A stretch of DNA of 24,283 nucleotides from Balneolaceae bacterium (GCA_021767245.1 JAASTO010000015.1:1-24283), one strand, 5' to 3'; positions 14,759 through 23,732 are shown, numbered from the stretch's first letter. Notes: generated from the sequence alone by a model not told the origin. Translations and numbers: made by a program.

Positions 14759-15205
14759 TTAAGGTTCGCGTCTTGTAGAGTAGTTGATCCTAAAAGCACT
14801 CGCTTTTTTCAGTTCTTCCTGTACATCGGTGAGAAGTCCGAATTCAGAGTTCTCATCCACACGCAGCGATACAATCAATTTTGGTTGTTCACGCAGCTTA
14901 TCGTACATGAGGTTACGAATAGCTCCAATGTCTTCCACTATGGCATCGTCGATCTGAACCTTATCTTCACCAAGTTGATTACCCGGCAGGCGTTCAGGAC
15001 CAATGTAGACGTAAGAAAGCAATCGTTTCTGTTCGATCTTCTCGATGTTTTCAGCCTGTGTAAGGTTTACACGAACTTTCAGGGTCACTTCTCTCAACAC
15101 AGTGGTTACCATGAAGAAGAAAAGCAACATGAATACAACATCGGGCATTGCAGAAGTTGGTACCTCCTGCTTACTTCCACCTCGTTTCTTCTTGAAATGT
15201 GCCAT
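14759..15205 (-). CDS. exbD: ExbD/TolR-family biopolymer transport protein (second copy)
   Basis: A 148-residue inner-membrane protein with a single N-terminal transmembrane helix (about 20-40: MPDVVFMLLFFFMVTTVL). It carries the conserved protonatable aspartate D22 and a periplasmic domain of about 105 residues. With ExbB it would use the proton gradient to energise TonB. It is the last gene of the exb cassette. Its ATG overlaps the stop of the preceding exbD by one base (TAATG), so translation is coupled. It differs strongly from the other ExbD outside the membrane helix, suggesting a heteromeric complex. Confidence 0.9.
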   Translation of the reverse strand: MAHFKKKRGGSKQEVPTSAMPDVVFMLLFFFMVTTVLREVTLKVRVNLTQAENIEKIEQKRLLSYVYIGPERLPGNQLGEDKVQIDDAIVEDIGAIRNLMYDKLREQPKLIVSLRVDENSEFGLLTDVQEELKKASAFRINYSTRREP

Positions 15206-15750
15206 TAGTTATCTCCCGGTTCTGCGATTGATATTTTCTTAGGATACATATCAGTGATCTGTTCATATTGCGGGCTGTTGTCTTGCAATGCACCGAATGG
15301 TACACCATAGTTGGCCCGTGATGCAGCATCACGTAATTCTTTATATGCACCCATAACTTCATCCAGCATATCCACATAAATGCGATATGGTGTCTGACGT
15401 TGTGTTTTCACAGATACAATGGCCATATCCGGCGATTCGGATAAATTTGGGTCATTGTTTGGGTTGTCAATGAACTCTTTCAAACGTTCTTTAACTTCTG
15501 TTAGTTGATACGGTTGGTCGTCCATCAATACGCGTCCTTCAGCATTCACCAAAATATTCATCAGGTTTCTCTCCTTGATGGGTGGTGGTTCCTGATCTTC
15601 TTGTAATGGCGGTGGTAACACCAGGCCAATACCGGTATCCACATTAATGGTTGTGGTTACCAGGAAGAAGATAAGGAGAAGGAATGCGATATCGGCCATA
15701 GATGACCCATTGATTTCAGCACTATCCCGTTCTCGTTTCTTCAATAACAT
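15205..15750 (-). CDS. exbD: ExbD/TolR-family biopolymer transport protein (first copy)
   Basis: A 181-residue inner-membrane protein with one transmembrane helix near residues 18-36 (MADIAFLLLIFFLVTTTI) and the conserved aspartate D20. A proline-rich linker (LVLPPPLQEDQEPPPIKE) follows, then a periplasmic domain. A C-terminal extension of about 30 residues is absent from the second copy. It lies 13 bp after the 88-residue membrane protein gene and overlaps the second exbD by one base. Confidence 0.92.
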   Translation of the reverse strand: MLLKKRERDSAEINGSSMADIAFLLLIFFLVTTTINVDTGIGLVLPPPLQEDQEPPPIKERNLMNILVNAEGRVLMDDQPYQLTEVKERLKEFIDNPNNDPNLSESPDMAIVSVKTQRQTPYRIYVDMLDEVMGAYKELRDAASRANYGVPFGALQDNSPQYEQITDMYPKKISIAEPGDN

Positions 15751-15763
15751 AGTTGAGTCCTAA

Positions 15764-16030
15764 CTAAAACTTAAATGTTCCACGAAGACCCGTCAGAGCG
15801 ATCGTGAGTATCATGAAAGCCATCATAATAGTAGCGGTAAGAACTCCTGCTTTGGCAACTTCACCAGTTACGCCATAAGAGATTCCGAACACTACAAATG
15901 GAACGGCCATCATTCCGATTTTCTTATAATCCTGCTTACCGAGCACGAGGCTTCTGATCCCGGCAAATACCATCGTCAGAACACCCAGCGCTATCAAACC
16001 GGCAGCAAGTCCTACACTAATTGTTTCCAT
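15764..16030 (-). CDS. Small membrane protein of the exb cassette
   Basis: An 88-residue, very hydrophobic protein with about three transmembrane segments (near 5-25, 38-54 and 60-83) separated by a short basic loop (GKQDYKK). I do not recognise a named family. Its invariable-looking place between exbB and exbD, with short gaps (36 and 13 bp), argues that it is a component or assembly factor of the ExbB/ExbD motor. A similar small protein is commonly seen at this place in Bacteroidetes clusters (recollection). No charged residue inside a helix marks it as a proton channel. Confidence 0.8.
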   Translation of the reverse strand: METISVGLAAGLIALGVLTMVFAGIRSLVLGKQDYKKIGMMAVPFVVFGISYGVTGEVAKAGVLTATIMMAFMILTIALTGLRGTFKF

Positions 16031-16066
16031 TGTTAAATCCTTTTATTGATTGAAGTTCTGTTCAGT

Positions 16067-16780
16067 TTAGGCGTCGTTATCAGCCTTAGGAACAAGGTCT
16101 TTTCCTTCATTCAGAAGAATAATGGAATCAATAAGAGTGATGGAACTTTCTTCCATATCAGCGATCAGGCGGTCAATTTTAGATACACAATAGTTGTATC
16201 CGATCTGCAGAATAATACCCGCTATCAAACCACCGGCTGTTGTTAAAAGGGCTGTTTTAATACCACCGGCTACAATACTTGGAGAAATATCGGCAGCAGC
16301 TTCAATATCATCGAACGCTTCGATCATACCTACTACTGTTCCAAGGAATCCAAATAGTGGAGCAATGGCAATGAATAGTGACAACCATACAAGACCTCTT
16401 TCGAGGAAGCTCATTTCAATAGAGCCGTATGCAGAAATTGCTTTCTCTGCCGCTTCGATTCCTTCACTTGACCGCATCAGGCCGGCTTGGAATACGGAGG
16501 CAACAGGTCCGCGAGTTTGTGCACAAAGTTCTTCAGCAGCATCAACGCCACCTTCCTGAAGTGCTTCTTGTACGTTAACGATAAATTTACGTGTGTTGAT
16601 GTCAGCAAGGTTGAGGGTAATAATACGCTCAAGGAAAATAGCGAGACCCAGGATCAATGTGATCAATACCGGCCACATCCATCCGCCATCGTTACCTTCG
16701 TTAAATTTTGCTACGACAACATTAAAAAACCCTTCGTCAGCAGGGGCTTGTAAAAGAAAAAGAGCAATCGACGATATCAT
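16067..16780 (-). CDS. exbB: ExbB/TolQ/MotA-family proton channel protein
   Basis: A 237-residue inner-membrane protein, first gene of the exb cassette. The N-terminus is hydrophobic (MISSIALFLLQAPA). Transmembrane segments are at about 35-52, 130-153 and 175-197. The family signature APLFGFLGTVVGMIEAF (140-156) and the third-helix stretch KTALLTTAGGLIAGI (175-189) are present, including the pore-lining threonines T148 and T181. It forms the stator with ExbD to power TonB-dependent transport, for example through the receptor at 6641-9532. It could equally serve a Tol-like or gliding-type machine; sequence alone does not decide. The 169 bp upstream contain an inverted repeat. Confidence 0.92.
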   Translation of the reverse strand: MISSIALFLLQAPADEGFFNVVVAKFNEGNDGGWMWPVLITLILGLAIFLERIITLNLADINTRKFIVNVQEALQEGGVDAAEELCAQTRGPVASVFQAGLMRSSEGIEAAEKAISAYGSIEMSFLERGLVWLSLFIAIAPLFGFLGTVVGMIEAFDDIEAAADISPSIVAGGIKTALLTTAGGLIAGIILQIGYNYCVSKIDRLIADMEESSITLIDSIILLNEGKDLVPKADNDA

Positions 16781-16860
16781 GTCTACTCCACTAATTGTTT
16801 AATTGTTAAAGGCTAAGATTAATGAGCAAAAAGAATAGTTCATTTTAAACTAAATGTCAA

Positions 16861-16902
16861 AGTAACATCCATCTTAAAAAATCTTTTTTACGTAATGTTA
16901 CT
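16861..16902. promoter_or_regulatory. Inverted repeat AGTAACAT...ATGTTACT upstream of exbB
   Basis: Perfect 8-bp arms AGTAACAT (16861-16868) and ATGTTACT (16895-16902) lie 26 bases apart in the AT-rich 169-bp gap between the outer-membrane protein gene and exbB. A further GTAACA occurs at 16919-16924. The spacing suits two protein-binding half-sites. No promoter match was convincing, so the role is open. Confidence 0.35.
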
Positions 16903-16949
16903 CAAACTAAAAAAATATGTAACAAACTGTTTAAACGGCATTTTAAAAA

Positions 16950-19900
16950 TTAAAAATTCGCACTCACCACCACTTTTGCTACATGAATTGCGGGGCGCCC
17001 GGTTACCGTTCGCCCGTCATAGTTAATGGTTAACCGCAAGAGTTCACTGGCTCTAAAGCTACCTGTTATCCCCCAAATCAGATTATTCCCTTCGCCAGTC
17101 CCTTCTGTGAGTTCGTAGTTTCCATAGGAGGTTGACTGACCTTTCAAGTTTGTACTTCTGAACTCCAAACTGATATTGGCCTGTATCTTCTTCATTAGGT
17201 ATGCGCGATGAACCGTTCTGACTTTCCATTGTTCAGCCTTTGTTTCATCTGCCTGTGCGTGATCTCTCTTATATATATATGAAAAACTCAGATCTGCATT
17301 CCAGTTTCTGTTGATAGTGCCATTCAATCCCGGCGAGGCAGAATAACTTCTGATATCAAAATTCCGATTCATAAGTGTAGTGCTTGTTGCAGTATTTCGC
17401 CCCCTGTTAATATGAAACCTCCCCTGGGTTCTGCTGCCTAAATTAAAAAGGGTATTCACATATTGAGTGGTCATTTCCGTTTTCAGGGATTCCCTGCTGC
17501 GGCGGTTCAGGCTTTCGCTATTTGAATACCCTATTGATATATCTCCGCTTTCAATGTCCCCCAGCAGATCCAATTCCTGCTCCCATCTTATCCTTCCAAA
17601 TATGGTGGTTGAATCGTTTTGAAAATTCTGAAGCTTTAGCAGATATATGTTTCCAATTTCATCGGTTGTTGAGTTTTCGGTAATATCGATCCTTGATCTC
17701 AAACTGATTCCGGTGTACCATCCCTTACTTTCAACCCATTTAAATGGCCGAAGTGTATTCAGATATCGTGCATTCAGATCCACAACCGGCAAAAGCTCAT
17801 CATTTGGAAGGAATTGCCTGATATAGGTCCCCTCATTGATACTTACTTCCGGAAAAAACTCATCCACCTGCCTGACTTCGTCATTATTAAGATCATGCCA
17901 AACATACTGCCCGATCTCCGGCCCAACCTCTATGTATGTCTCCTCAAGCAGTGCGCGCCGCTGGGTATTGGCCTCATAGAACACCTCTCCTTCAAACATA
18001 CTTTCTTCTGAACCATAATCCGTCACTGATCTGACAAGAACTCCTCGCCTGTTCGCAACGGATCCGCTATTCAGAAACTCATCCGTGAAGTCTTTATTCC
18101 TGATACGAACCTCATTAACGGTTCTGAAAAAACCTTCAGGATCTACGGATAACCTATACCGTTGCTCGATAGCCTCCGCTCTCTTCTCAAACTGATCATC
18201 CTGCACGCCGGTTTCATTTCTATAAGCCATACTGGCATCAAGGTCTATTGCCCGATACCCCAAATTAATTCCGGGACCTATATCGTAAAATTTTTCTGAT
18301 TCAAACTTCAGCGAATCTGTGGGAAGATCCCTTTGAATTCTGTTCTCATGTTCAAAACTCAGGTATGGTGTAATAAGGGTTGAACCGATCTCAAAGTTCT
18401 TCGATATACTCCCCTGCTGGCGGAACCAGTTACCCTCCTCGTTTAGCTGCTGATCCTCACTTCGGATCCAATCCTGATCGTAAGAGAACATAAACCTATC
18501 ATGCAAACGTACGGATGCTGAAGCGTGCTGCCTCTCACCCTTAAATTGGTTTAGCTCAACGGTTCCATACCCTGCTGTAATGGAAGTGGATGTTGCAGGA
18601 ATCAGATTCAGGGAAATCTCATTTACAATTTCTTTCCCCAAAAATTCTCTGTTAATATTCCAGATCCTCTCAAATTCCACCTCTCTGGTGCGTTCAAAAA
18701 ATTCAAAATTCTGTCCGGTGTACCTGCGGTTGAATTGGAGGTTCAGTTTGCCGAGTCTCGTCCGGGCTTCCTTTACATTAAATCCTGTGGTATACCCGAT
18801 ATCAGAATTATCGGCATCGTCTTCGCTTGAAAACCGATTGGCATCGTGATCACTGGTAGCAAACTCTCCAGTCAATTCAATATGATCCGTCAGCTTGTAA
18901 TCTCCTCTGAGTGCCACCATTTGTTTGCTTTCCGGTGCATCCAGTGTCCTGAAGGGAGTATAATCTCCATTTCCTTCACCCACCCATTCATATAAAAAAC
19001 CATTCGTTTGCCCCGTGGTTCGCTGATAATTCCCCTCCCCCTGAGGTACCTTTGTAAATTGCACTCTATATATAGAGGTTGGTGCCCCGGGCCGGTGTTC
19101 ATATATCGTGAGGTTCTCTCCATTGACGGTGGTATCCACTTTTGTGTACATGACGAACTGCTCTCTCTCCTCAGCAGTGGCTATACGGGCACCGTCGATC
19201 ACAGCCTCGTCCAGATCATCTCCTACTTGTTGCAGCAGGCTCACATCGGAGGGAGTCAGGGATCGCTGAGACAATAATTCATCCCCGTCTGCCTGCCTGA
19301 TCACCGTAGCTCCAATATTCAGTTTACCATTAAAAAGAGAGGATTGTGTTTCACCGGCAATGGCGGTATTGGTAAAATTCTGATCCAGGTATTCGTATTC
19401 GATGGTGATCCTGCTTTCATCGGTGATGAGCTGCTGATTGGTAAAAGTTACTTCCCCGATCCCGTAATCGATGATGTAATCATTTTGAGCTCCTCTACTC
19501 ACCCTTTCACCATTTATGTACACCTGCTCAGTTCCGGCTAAGATGGTCACAAACTCCTGTCCGTTTTCATTCGTGAGACGATACGGTCCCTGAACCCCAT
19601 CCTGACCGCTAAAACGCATAGACCGGTAGGCACCCCTTACCACAGAAAATGCCGCCTGATATTCTCCATCATCCAGATATAAGGTTCCGGTGGCGCCTTG
19701 TAATCTTCGATTGAACCTGGCAAAAGAACTCTCCGTAAGGCTCACGTCCACATCCCCCATGGCCACCCTGGAATTAGGAGCCTCGACCTCAATAAAGACT
19801 TTATCAAATTCCCTCAGGTTTTGAGTGGTTCCATCGGGTTGAATGGGAATACTTTGATCCGTCAAAGAGGCGTTGATATTTATGTTCTCGGTCAAAGCCC

Positions 19901-20396
19901 CTGAAAGTTCAAAATTCAAACCGCTTTCGAGAGAAAAATCCTGATTCGACCCCACTATAATTCCCCGGCTTAAACTACCGGATTGCCTGAGGTTTGAGGC
20001 ATAGGAATAATTGCTTTCTGTCTCATTTAAAAGTGTTTGGAGGGAATCCGGCTCAGTATAAAATGAAGGATCAACTTCTCTGGGTGTCAGATTTTGATAG
20101 GTTCGTGGAAGTGAGTAGGGCAATTCTCGAAAACGGATCCTGACCTCACTGTACAAGCGTTCTTCATTTTTTTCGGGGATGAGTGTCAGTTCACCTTTTA
20201 GCTCGTTAAAAAACCAAAGCGAATCCCCAAGTATGTTATTCTCAACGGTGATCTCAAGGGTTCCCGGCACTACCCATTCTCCAATAAATACCGTGGTATC
20301 GTTAGGCAATGACCGAAAACTCAACTTCTGCTCAATGGTGGATTGTGCCCGAATTTCAAACGCACCAAACAGGCACTGCACCACAATGCAGAACAT
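16950..20396 (-). CDS. Large outer-membrane beta-barrel protein, SprA-like region
   Basis: A 1148-residue exported protein. A hydrophobic start (MFCIVVQCLFGAFEIRAQ) is followed by a beta-rich N-terminal region. The stretch 140-203 (GSLSRGIIVGSNQDF..., then DQSIPIQPDG and LREFDKVFIEV) resembles a segment of SprA, the giant type 9 secretion translocon, and related Bacteroidetes proteins. The second half is alternating, aromatic-rich sequence typical of a many-stranded barrel and ends VVVSANF. An EF-hand-like loop, D835-x-N837-x-D839 with E846, may bind calcium. At under half the length of SprA it is probably not SprA itself. It lies between dsbD and the exb cassette. The exact function is unknown. 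The ATG at 20396 gives no basic residues at the N-terminus, and the frame is open 17 codons further upstream. Confidence 0.75.
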   Translation of the reverse strand: MFCIVVQCLFGAFEIRAQSTIEQKLSFRSLPNDTTVFIGEWVVPGTLEITVENNILGDSLWFFNELKGELTLIPEKNEERLYSEVRIRFRELPYSLPRTYQNLTPREVDPSFYTEPDSLQTLLNETESNYSYASNLRQSGSLSRGIIVGSNQDFSLESGLNFELSGALTENININASLTDQSIPIQPDGTTQNLREFDKVFIEVEAPNSRVAMGDVDVSLTESSFARFNRRLQGATGTLYLDDGEYQAAFSVVRGAYRSMRFSGQDGVQGPYRLTNENGQEFVTILAGTEQVYINGERVSRGAQNDYIIDYGIGEVTFTNQQLITDESRITIEYEYLDQNFTNTAIAGETQSSLFNGKLNIGATVIRQADGDELLSQRSLTPSDVSLLQQVGDDLDEAVIDGARIATAEEREQFVMYTKVDTTVNGENLTIYEHRPGAPTSIYRVQFTKVPQGEGNYQRTTGQTNGFLYEWVGEGNGDYTPFRTLDAPESKQMVALRGDYKLTDHIELTGEFATSDHDANRFSSEDDADNSDIGYTTGFNVKEARTRLGKLNLQFNRRYTGQNFEFFERTREVEFERIWNINREFLGKEIVNEISLNLIPATSTSITAGYGTVELNQFKGERQHASASVRLHDRFMFSYDQDWIRSEDQQLNEEGNWFRQQGSISKNFEIGSTLITPYLSFEHENRIQRDLPTDSLKFESEKFYDIGPGINLGYRAIDLDASMAYRNETGVQDDQFEKRAEAIEQRYRLSVDPEGFFRTVNEVRIRNKDFTDEFLNSGSVANRRGVLVRSVTDYGSEESMFEGEVFYEANTQRRALLEETYIEVGPEIGQYVWHDLNNDEVRQVDEFFPEVSINEGTYIRQFLPNDELLPVVDLNARYLNTLRPFKWVESKGWYTGISLRSRIDITENSTTDEIGNIYLLKLQNFQNDSTTIFGRIRWEQELDLLGDIESGDISIGYSNSESLNRRSRESLKTEMTTQYVNTLFNLGSRTQGRFHINRGRNTATSTTLMNRNFDIRSYSASPGLNGTINRNWNADLSFSYIYKRDHAQADETKAEQWKVRTVHRAYLMKKIQANISLEFRSTNLKGQSTSYGNYELTEGTGEGNNLIWGITGSFRASELLRLTINYDGRTVTGRPAIHVAKVVVSANF

Positions 20397-20493
20397 ACAA
20401 TATAATCCGTACCTGGAAATCCGCGCTGTCAGAGAATTCAGATTTAGTTAGCCGTTGATCAAGGCTAAAGCTTTAATCGGTAAGGGTCAACCG

Positions 20494-22410
20494 TTATCGG
20501 TTTTGGTAGGCCTGAAGTCCCTTATCCAGAAAGGCGACGAAATCTTCTTTTTTGCTGTACCCTAAGCTTTGAGCGATCACTCTTTCCGTTTTTGGATCTA
20601 CAATGGCGTATGTAGGAAGTGCCACATTTCCGGTTAGCTCGAATTGAAACATCTGATTTTCAGGCCCATCAGGACCACCATCGGTGTACAGTTTAACCAG
20701 TTCCATTTGGTCAAAACGCTCCACCACTTCAGCTAACGGAAACACATTCGATTCCATCGCCCGGCAATTTGTGCATGTATAACCCGTAAAGTCGATGAAG
20801 ATCGGCACGCCCTCTTCTATAGCCACTTCTTTAGAAGCTTCAAAATCCTTAGACCAGCCATCGTCAGCACTGCTTGAAGTACCTGAACCTCCCATGGCTC
20901 CGATCGATGCCACCAGGCTTACATCAGTAGCTTGTTTTGGAGGGAGAAATGCATCCCATATGCCAAGTGAGGAGCCTAACAATCCCGGTATGAGGTAAAA
21001 GCTAAACAGGAAAAACGGGATAGCCAGCAACATCCGTCCGGTTGAGATACTTTCCGGCTTTTGCTCGTGCTTCAGGGAATAACTACCCAGAAGGTACAAA
21101 CCGGTTAACAGGAATATAGCGATCCATGCAGCGATCGTAAGTGGGCGTGAAACAACCCCCCATTCCCAAACCAGATCCACATTTGAAAGGAATTTAAAGG
21201 CTGCAGCCAATTCTATAAATCCAAGGATCACTTTAACAATATTCATCCATGAACCGCTCTTGGGTAGTGATTCCATCCATTTTGGAAAAATAGCTAAGAT
21301 CACAAAAGGACTGGCGAATGCGGCAGAAAACCCGATCATCCCGATGATCGGGTAGAACCACTCACCACCGGTTGTGGCAGCAAATACGCCCCCAACAAAA
21401 GGTGCTGTACAGGAAAAGGATACCGCACTGATGGTCAACGCCATGAATAAGATACCGGCTACTCCTGAACTTTGGTTACTCTTGCGGTTCAGCCAGTTGG
21501 TTAGCTGATGGGGTAATTGCAGCTCGTACATCCCCAGTAAACTGAAAGCAAATGCCACCAATACAAAGGCAATAAATAGATTCACCCATGGATTGGATGC
21601 AAAATTCTGAGCTCCTGATACTCCAAATACAGCGGCCAGCAGAATCCCCAACAGTGTAAATGTTGCTACGATCGCCACACCAAACAAAAAGGCTTTACCC
21701 ACAGCTTTCCCGCCTTCATCTTGCTTGGCAAAATAGGATACGGTCAGTGGGATCATCGGAAAAACACAGGGAGTCAGCAAGGCTGCAAAACCGGCCAGAA
21801 TAGCCAGCCATAAAAAGGAAAAGACGCCTTCTCCTCCAAAGGCTGATTCCTTGATCTCTGCTTCCGTACCGGAAAGTTCCGTACTGCTGCCATCATCCAA
21901 AGCCTCCGGAACCGGATCTGCGGCTACACCGGTTACCGTAACACCTGCCACGATCGATTTAGTGGTGGGTGGCAAACATACTTTGTCGTCACAGACCTGA
22001 TAGTAAACTTCAATATCCAGGTTTTGCTTCCCGGTTTCTGTGGTCATGATCGCAACCGGAATGGTGAATTCAGCAAAGTTACTGTGCCAGCCTAATTCGG
22101 CTTCAAAATTTGGATCGAATTCAATATCGGCTTCCGACTCGGTAGCCTGACCAACGATCACAAAATTACTGGATTTGGCTGAAAATTCGGTTGGGAAAGG
22201 TCCGGCGTCTTCATCGTTCAGAATAGAATAAAGATGCCAGTTGCCTTCAATGGAGGCATCCACTTTTACTTCGAATACCTCACCGGCTAATACCGAATCC
22301 GGTGCTTCGGAAAGGGTAAATTTTACCGGATCAGGAATTTGAGCCTGTAAAAAAAATGGGGATAACATCAGAATGATGATCCCCATTAATTTGATTTGCA
22401 ATGATTTCAT
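20494..22410 (-). CDS. dsbD: Thiol:disulfide interchange protein DsbD
   Basis: This protein carries electrons from cytoplasmic thioredoxin across the inner membrane to periplasmic thiol proteins. The 638 residues are ordered as signal peptide (1-23), N-terminal periplasmic domain (about 27-160) with C140 and C145 in YQVCDDKVCLPP, a flexible linker, eight or so membrane segments (about 195-485) with C215 in TPCVFPMIP and C334 in SFSCTAPFVGG, and a C-terminal thioredoxin domain with C546-T-N-C549 (FTGYTCTNCRAME). All three cysteine pairs needed for the relay are present. The length is slightly above E. coli DsbD. It lies between rplI and the outer-membrane protein gene, in the same direction. 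Confidence 0.93.
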   Translation of the reverse strand: MKSLQIKLMGIIILMLSPFFLQAQIPDPVKFTLSEAPDSVLAGEVFEVKVDASIEGNWHLYSILNDEDAGPFPTEFSAKSSNFVIVGQATESEADIEFDPNFEAELGWHSNFAEFTIPVAIMTTETGKQNLDIEVYYQVCDDKVCLPPTTKSIVAGVTVTGVAADPVPEALDDGSSTELSGTEAEIKESAFGGEGVFSFLWLAILAGFAALLTPCVFPMIPLTVSYFAKQDEGGKAVGKAFLFGVAIVATFTLLGILLAAVFGVSGAQNFASNPWVNLFIAFVLVAFAFSLLGMYELQLPHQLTNWLNRKSNQSSGVAGILFMALTISAVSFSCTAPFVGGVFAATTGGEWFYPIIGMIGFSAAFASPFVILAIFPKWMESLPKSGSWMNIVKVILGFIELAAAFKFLSNVDLVWEWGVVSRPLTIAAWIAIFLLTGLYLLGSYSLKHEQKPESISTGRMLLAIPFFLFSFYLIPGLLGSSLGIWDAFLPPKQATDVSLVASIGAMGGSGTSSSADDGWSKDFEASKEVAIEEGVPIFIDFTGYTCTNCRAMESNVFPLAEVVERFDQMELVKLYTDGGPDGPENQMFQFELTGNVALPTYAIVDPKTERVIAQSLGYSKKEDFVAFLDKGLQAYQNR

Positions 22411-22519
22411 TGAAACTAATTTCTGTCGTTGTTCAGGTTAAACCTGTTTATAGGATGTTGTACACTGAATGAAACTTACTTTATTCGAAATTAGTGCCTG
22501 AAATCCCGAATGAAAATGA

Positions 22520-22966
22520 TCATTCGTCTTTAACAACCCAAAACTTAACCTGTGGTTTCAGATCGCCTACCAGGCTAACGGTTGCGGTGTATTCACCGAG
22601 ACCTTTAACTTCCTGATCAAGTGTCACATCTTTCTTCTCAACAAGAATGTCACGCTCTTCCAGTGCCTTGGCAATATCTGCGTTGGTCACGGTACCGTGG
22701 ATCTTGTCTTCATCTCCGGTTGTTACCGGAATGGTCAGTGAGGTCACTTCAAGCTGCTTGGCCAGTTCTTTGGCTTCATTTACTGTAAATTCAGCCTGAC
22801 GTGCGGCTTCCTTCTTCAGTCTTTCAAGTTCCTGAATGGCTCCTTTGGTTGCCATAACGGCTTTGCCTTGTGGGATCAGGTAGTTTCTACCGTATCCATC
22901 CTTCACATCAACAACTTCTCCGGATTGTCCTAATTTTTCTACGTCTTCTCTAAGAATGATCTTCAT
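22520..22966 (-). CDS. rplI: 50S ribosomal protein L9
   Basis: A 148-residue two-domain ribosomal protein. The N-terminal signature GQSGEVVDVKDGYGRNYLIP (residues 13-32) is followed by the long connecting helix (about 41-75) and the C-terminal domain with KIHGTVTNADIA. Length and sequence are normal. It is the last gene of rpsF-rpsR-rplI, 18 bp after rpsR. Confidence 0.97.
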   Translation of the reverse strand: MKIILREDVEKLGQSGEVVDVKDGYGRNYLIPQGKAVMATKGAIQELERLKKEAARQAEFTVNEAKELAKQLEVTSLTIPVTTGDEDKIHGTVTNADIAKALEERDILVEKKDVTLDQEVKGLGEYTATVSLVGDLKPQVKFWVVKDE

Positions 22967-22984
22967 AATTCTGTTCTATAAATT

Positions 22985-23236
22985 TTATCGAAGGTTTTCA
23001 GCTACGTACGGCATAAGTGCTAAAAAGCGAGCACGTTTGATGGCCGTGGTTAACTGTCGTTGATGTTTAGCACTTGTACCGGTAACACGACGCGGAAGGA
23101 TTTTTCCCTGATCGTTGGTGAAGCGCTGAAGAGTCTCAACATCTTTGTAATCGATGTACTCAAGTCCGGCACGTGTAAACTTACACTGCTTAACTTTACG
23201 TTGATTTTTTTTCGGGTGTGATGGATTCTTAATCAT
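22985..23236 (-). CDS. rpsR: 30S ribosomal protein S18
   Basis: An 83-residue protein with the S18 core: CKFTRAGLEYIDYKD, ILPRRVTGTSAKHQRQL and AIKRARFLALMPY. A single cysteine, C18, is present, so this is the form without a zinc-binding cysteine set. S18 binds the platform of the 30S subunit as a heterodimer with S6, encoded 30 bp upstream. The operon lacks the ssb gene that sits between rpsF and rpsR in many bacteria. Confidence 0.97.
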   Translation of the reverse strand: MIKNPSHPKKNQRKVKQCKFTRAGLEYIDYKDVETLQRFTNDQGKILPRRVTGTSAKHQRQLTTAIKRARFLALMPYVAENLR

Positions 23237-23266
23237 AATTCAATTCCTTTTGTGAGATTTGGCTGT

Positions 23267-23656
23267 TTAATCGTCGTCTTCTTCGTTGTCCTCATCTTCG
23301 TCTTCGATCGCGAAGATATCAGGGACTTCATTTTTTCTCTGAAGTTCTCTGTGACGCAACATTTTTGCATCATACTTGAGGGTTAAGAAACGAAGCACGT
23401 TATCGTCAATGCGTAACTGTCGTTCAACAGAAGCGATCGCTTCAGCAGGAGCAGTGAAATACATATTCACATAGTATCCACTTCCTTTTTTGTCGATATC
23501 GTATGCAAACTGACGTAAGCCCCACTCATCAACTTCATCAATTTCACCACCGTTGTCTTCGATAAGCTTGTTAACTTTATCAACGGTCTCTTTAAACATG
23601 TCCTCTTCGAGAACAGGGTTTATGATATAGGTAAACTCGTAATAGTTCTTGCTCAT
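23267..23656 (-). CDS. rpsF: 30S ribosomal protein S6
   Basis: A 129-residue protein with the S6 fold: YYEFTYIINP at the start, EWGLRQFAYDIDKKGSGYYVNMYF in the middle and DDNVLRFLTLKYD at the end. The last 13 residues are almost entirely acidic (EDEDEDNEEDDD). In E. coli a comparable acidic tail is added after translation by glutamylation; here it is encoded. It is the first gene of the ribosomal operon, with a promoter and structured leader upstream. Confidence 0.97.
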   Translation of the reverse strand: MSKNYYEFTYIINPVLEEDMFKETVDKVNKLIEDNGGEIDEVDEWGLRQFAYDIDKKGSGYYVNMYFTAPAEAIASVERQLRIDDNVLRFLTLKYDAKMLRHRELQRKNEVPDIFAIEDEDEDNEEDDD

Positions 23657-23677
23657 TTTATATAGGTTTTCTTTGGG

Positions 23678-23719
23678 TGCTTTCTGAGATAAAAGCAGTC
23701 ACTCTGGCACTTTGCCGAG
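23678..23719 (-). promoter_or_regulatory. Structured rpsF leader, candidate S6:S18 autoregulatory RNA
   Basis: Within the roughly 70-nt leader the minus strand forms two adjacent hairpins. The first is CTC-GGC/GCC-GAG with a single-base bulge (23702-23719), and the second is TGCTTT/AAAGCA with an 8-nt loop (23678-23697). Many bacteria regulate rpsF-rpsR by the S6:S18 complex binding such a leader. The match to that RNA class was not tested; position is the main argument. Confidence 0.35.
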
Positions 23720-23732
23720 CAACAGAAGACTT

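Noticed and set aside
20430..20493. Terminator after dsbD
   Set aside because: Only weak, short pairings (AAAGCTTT and imperfect CCGATAACGG) without a T tract were found.
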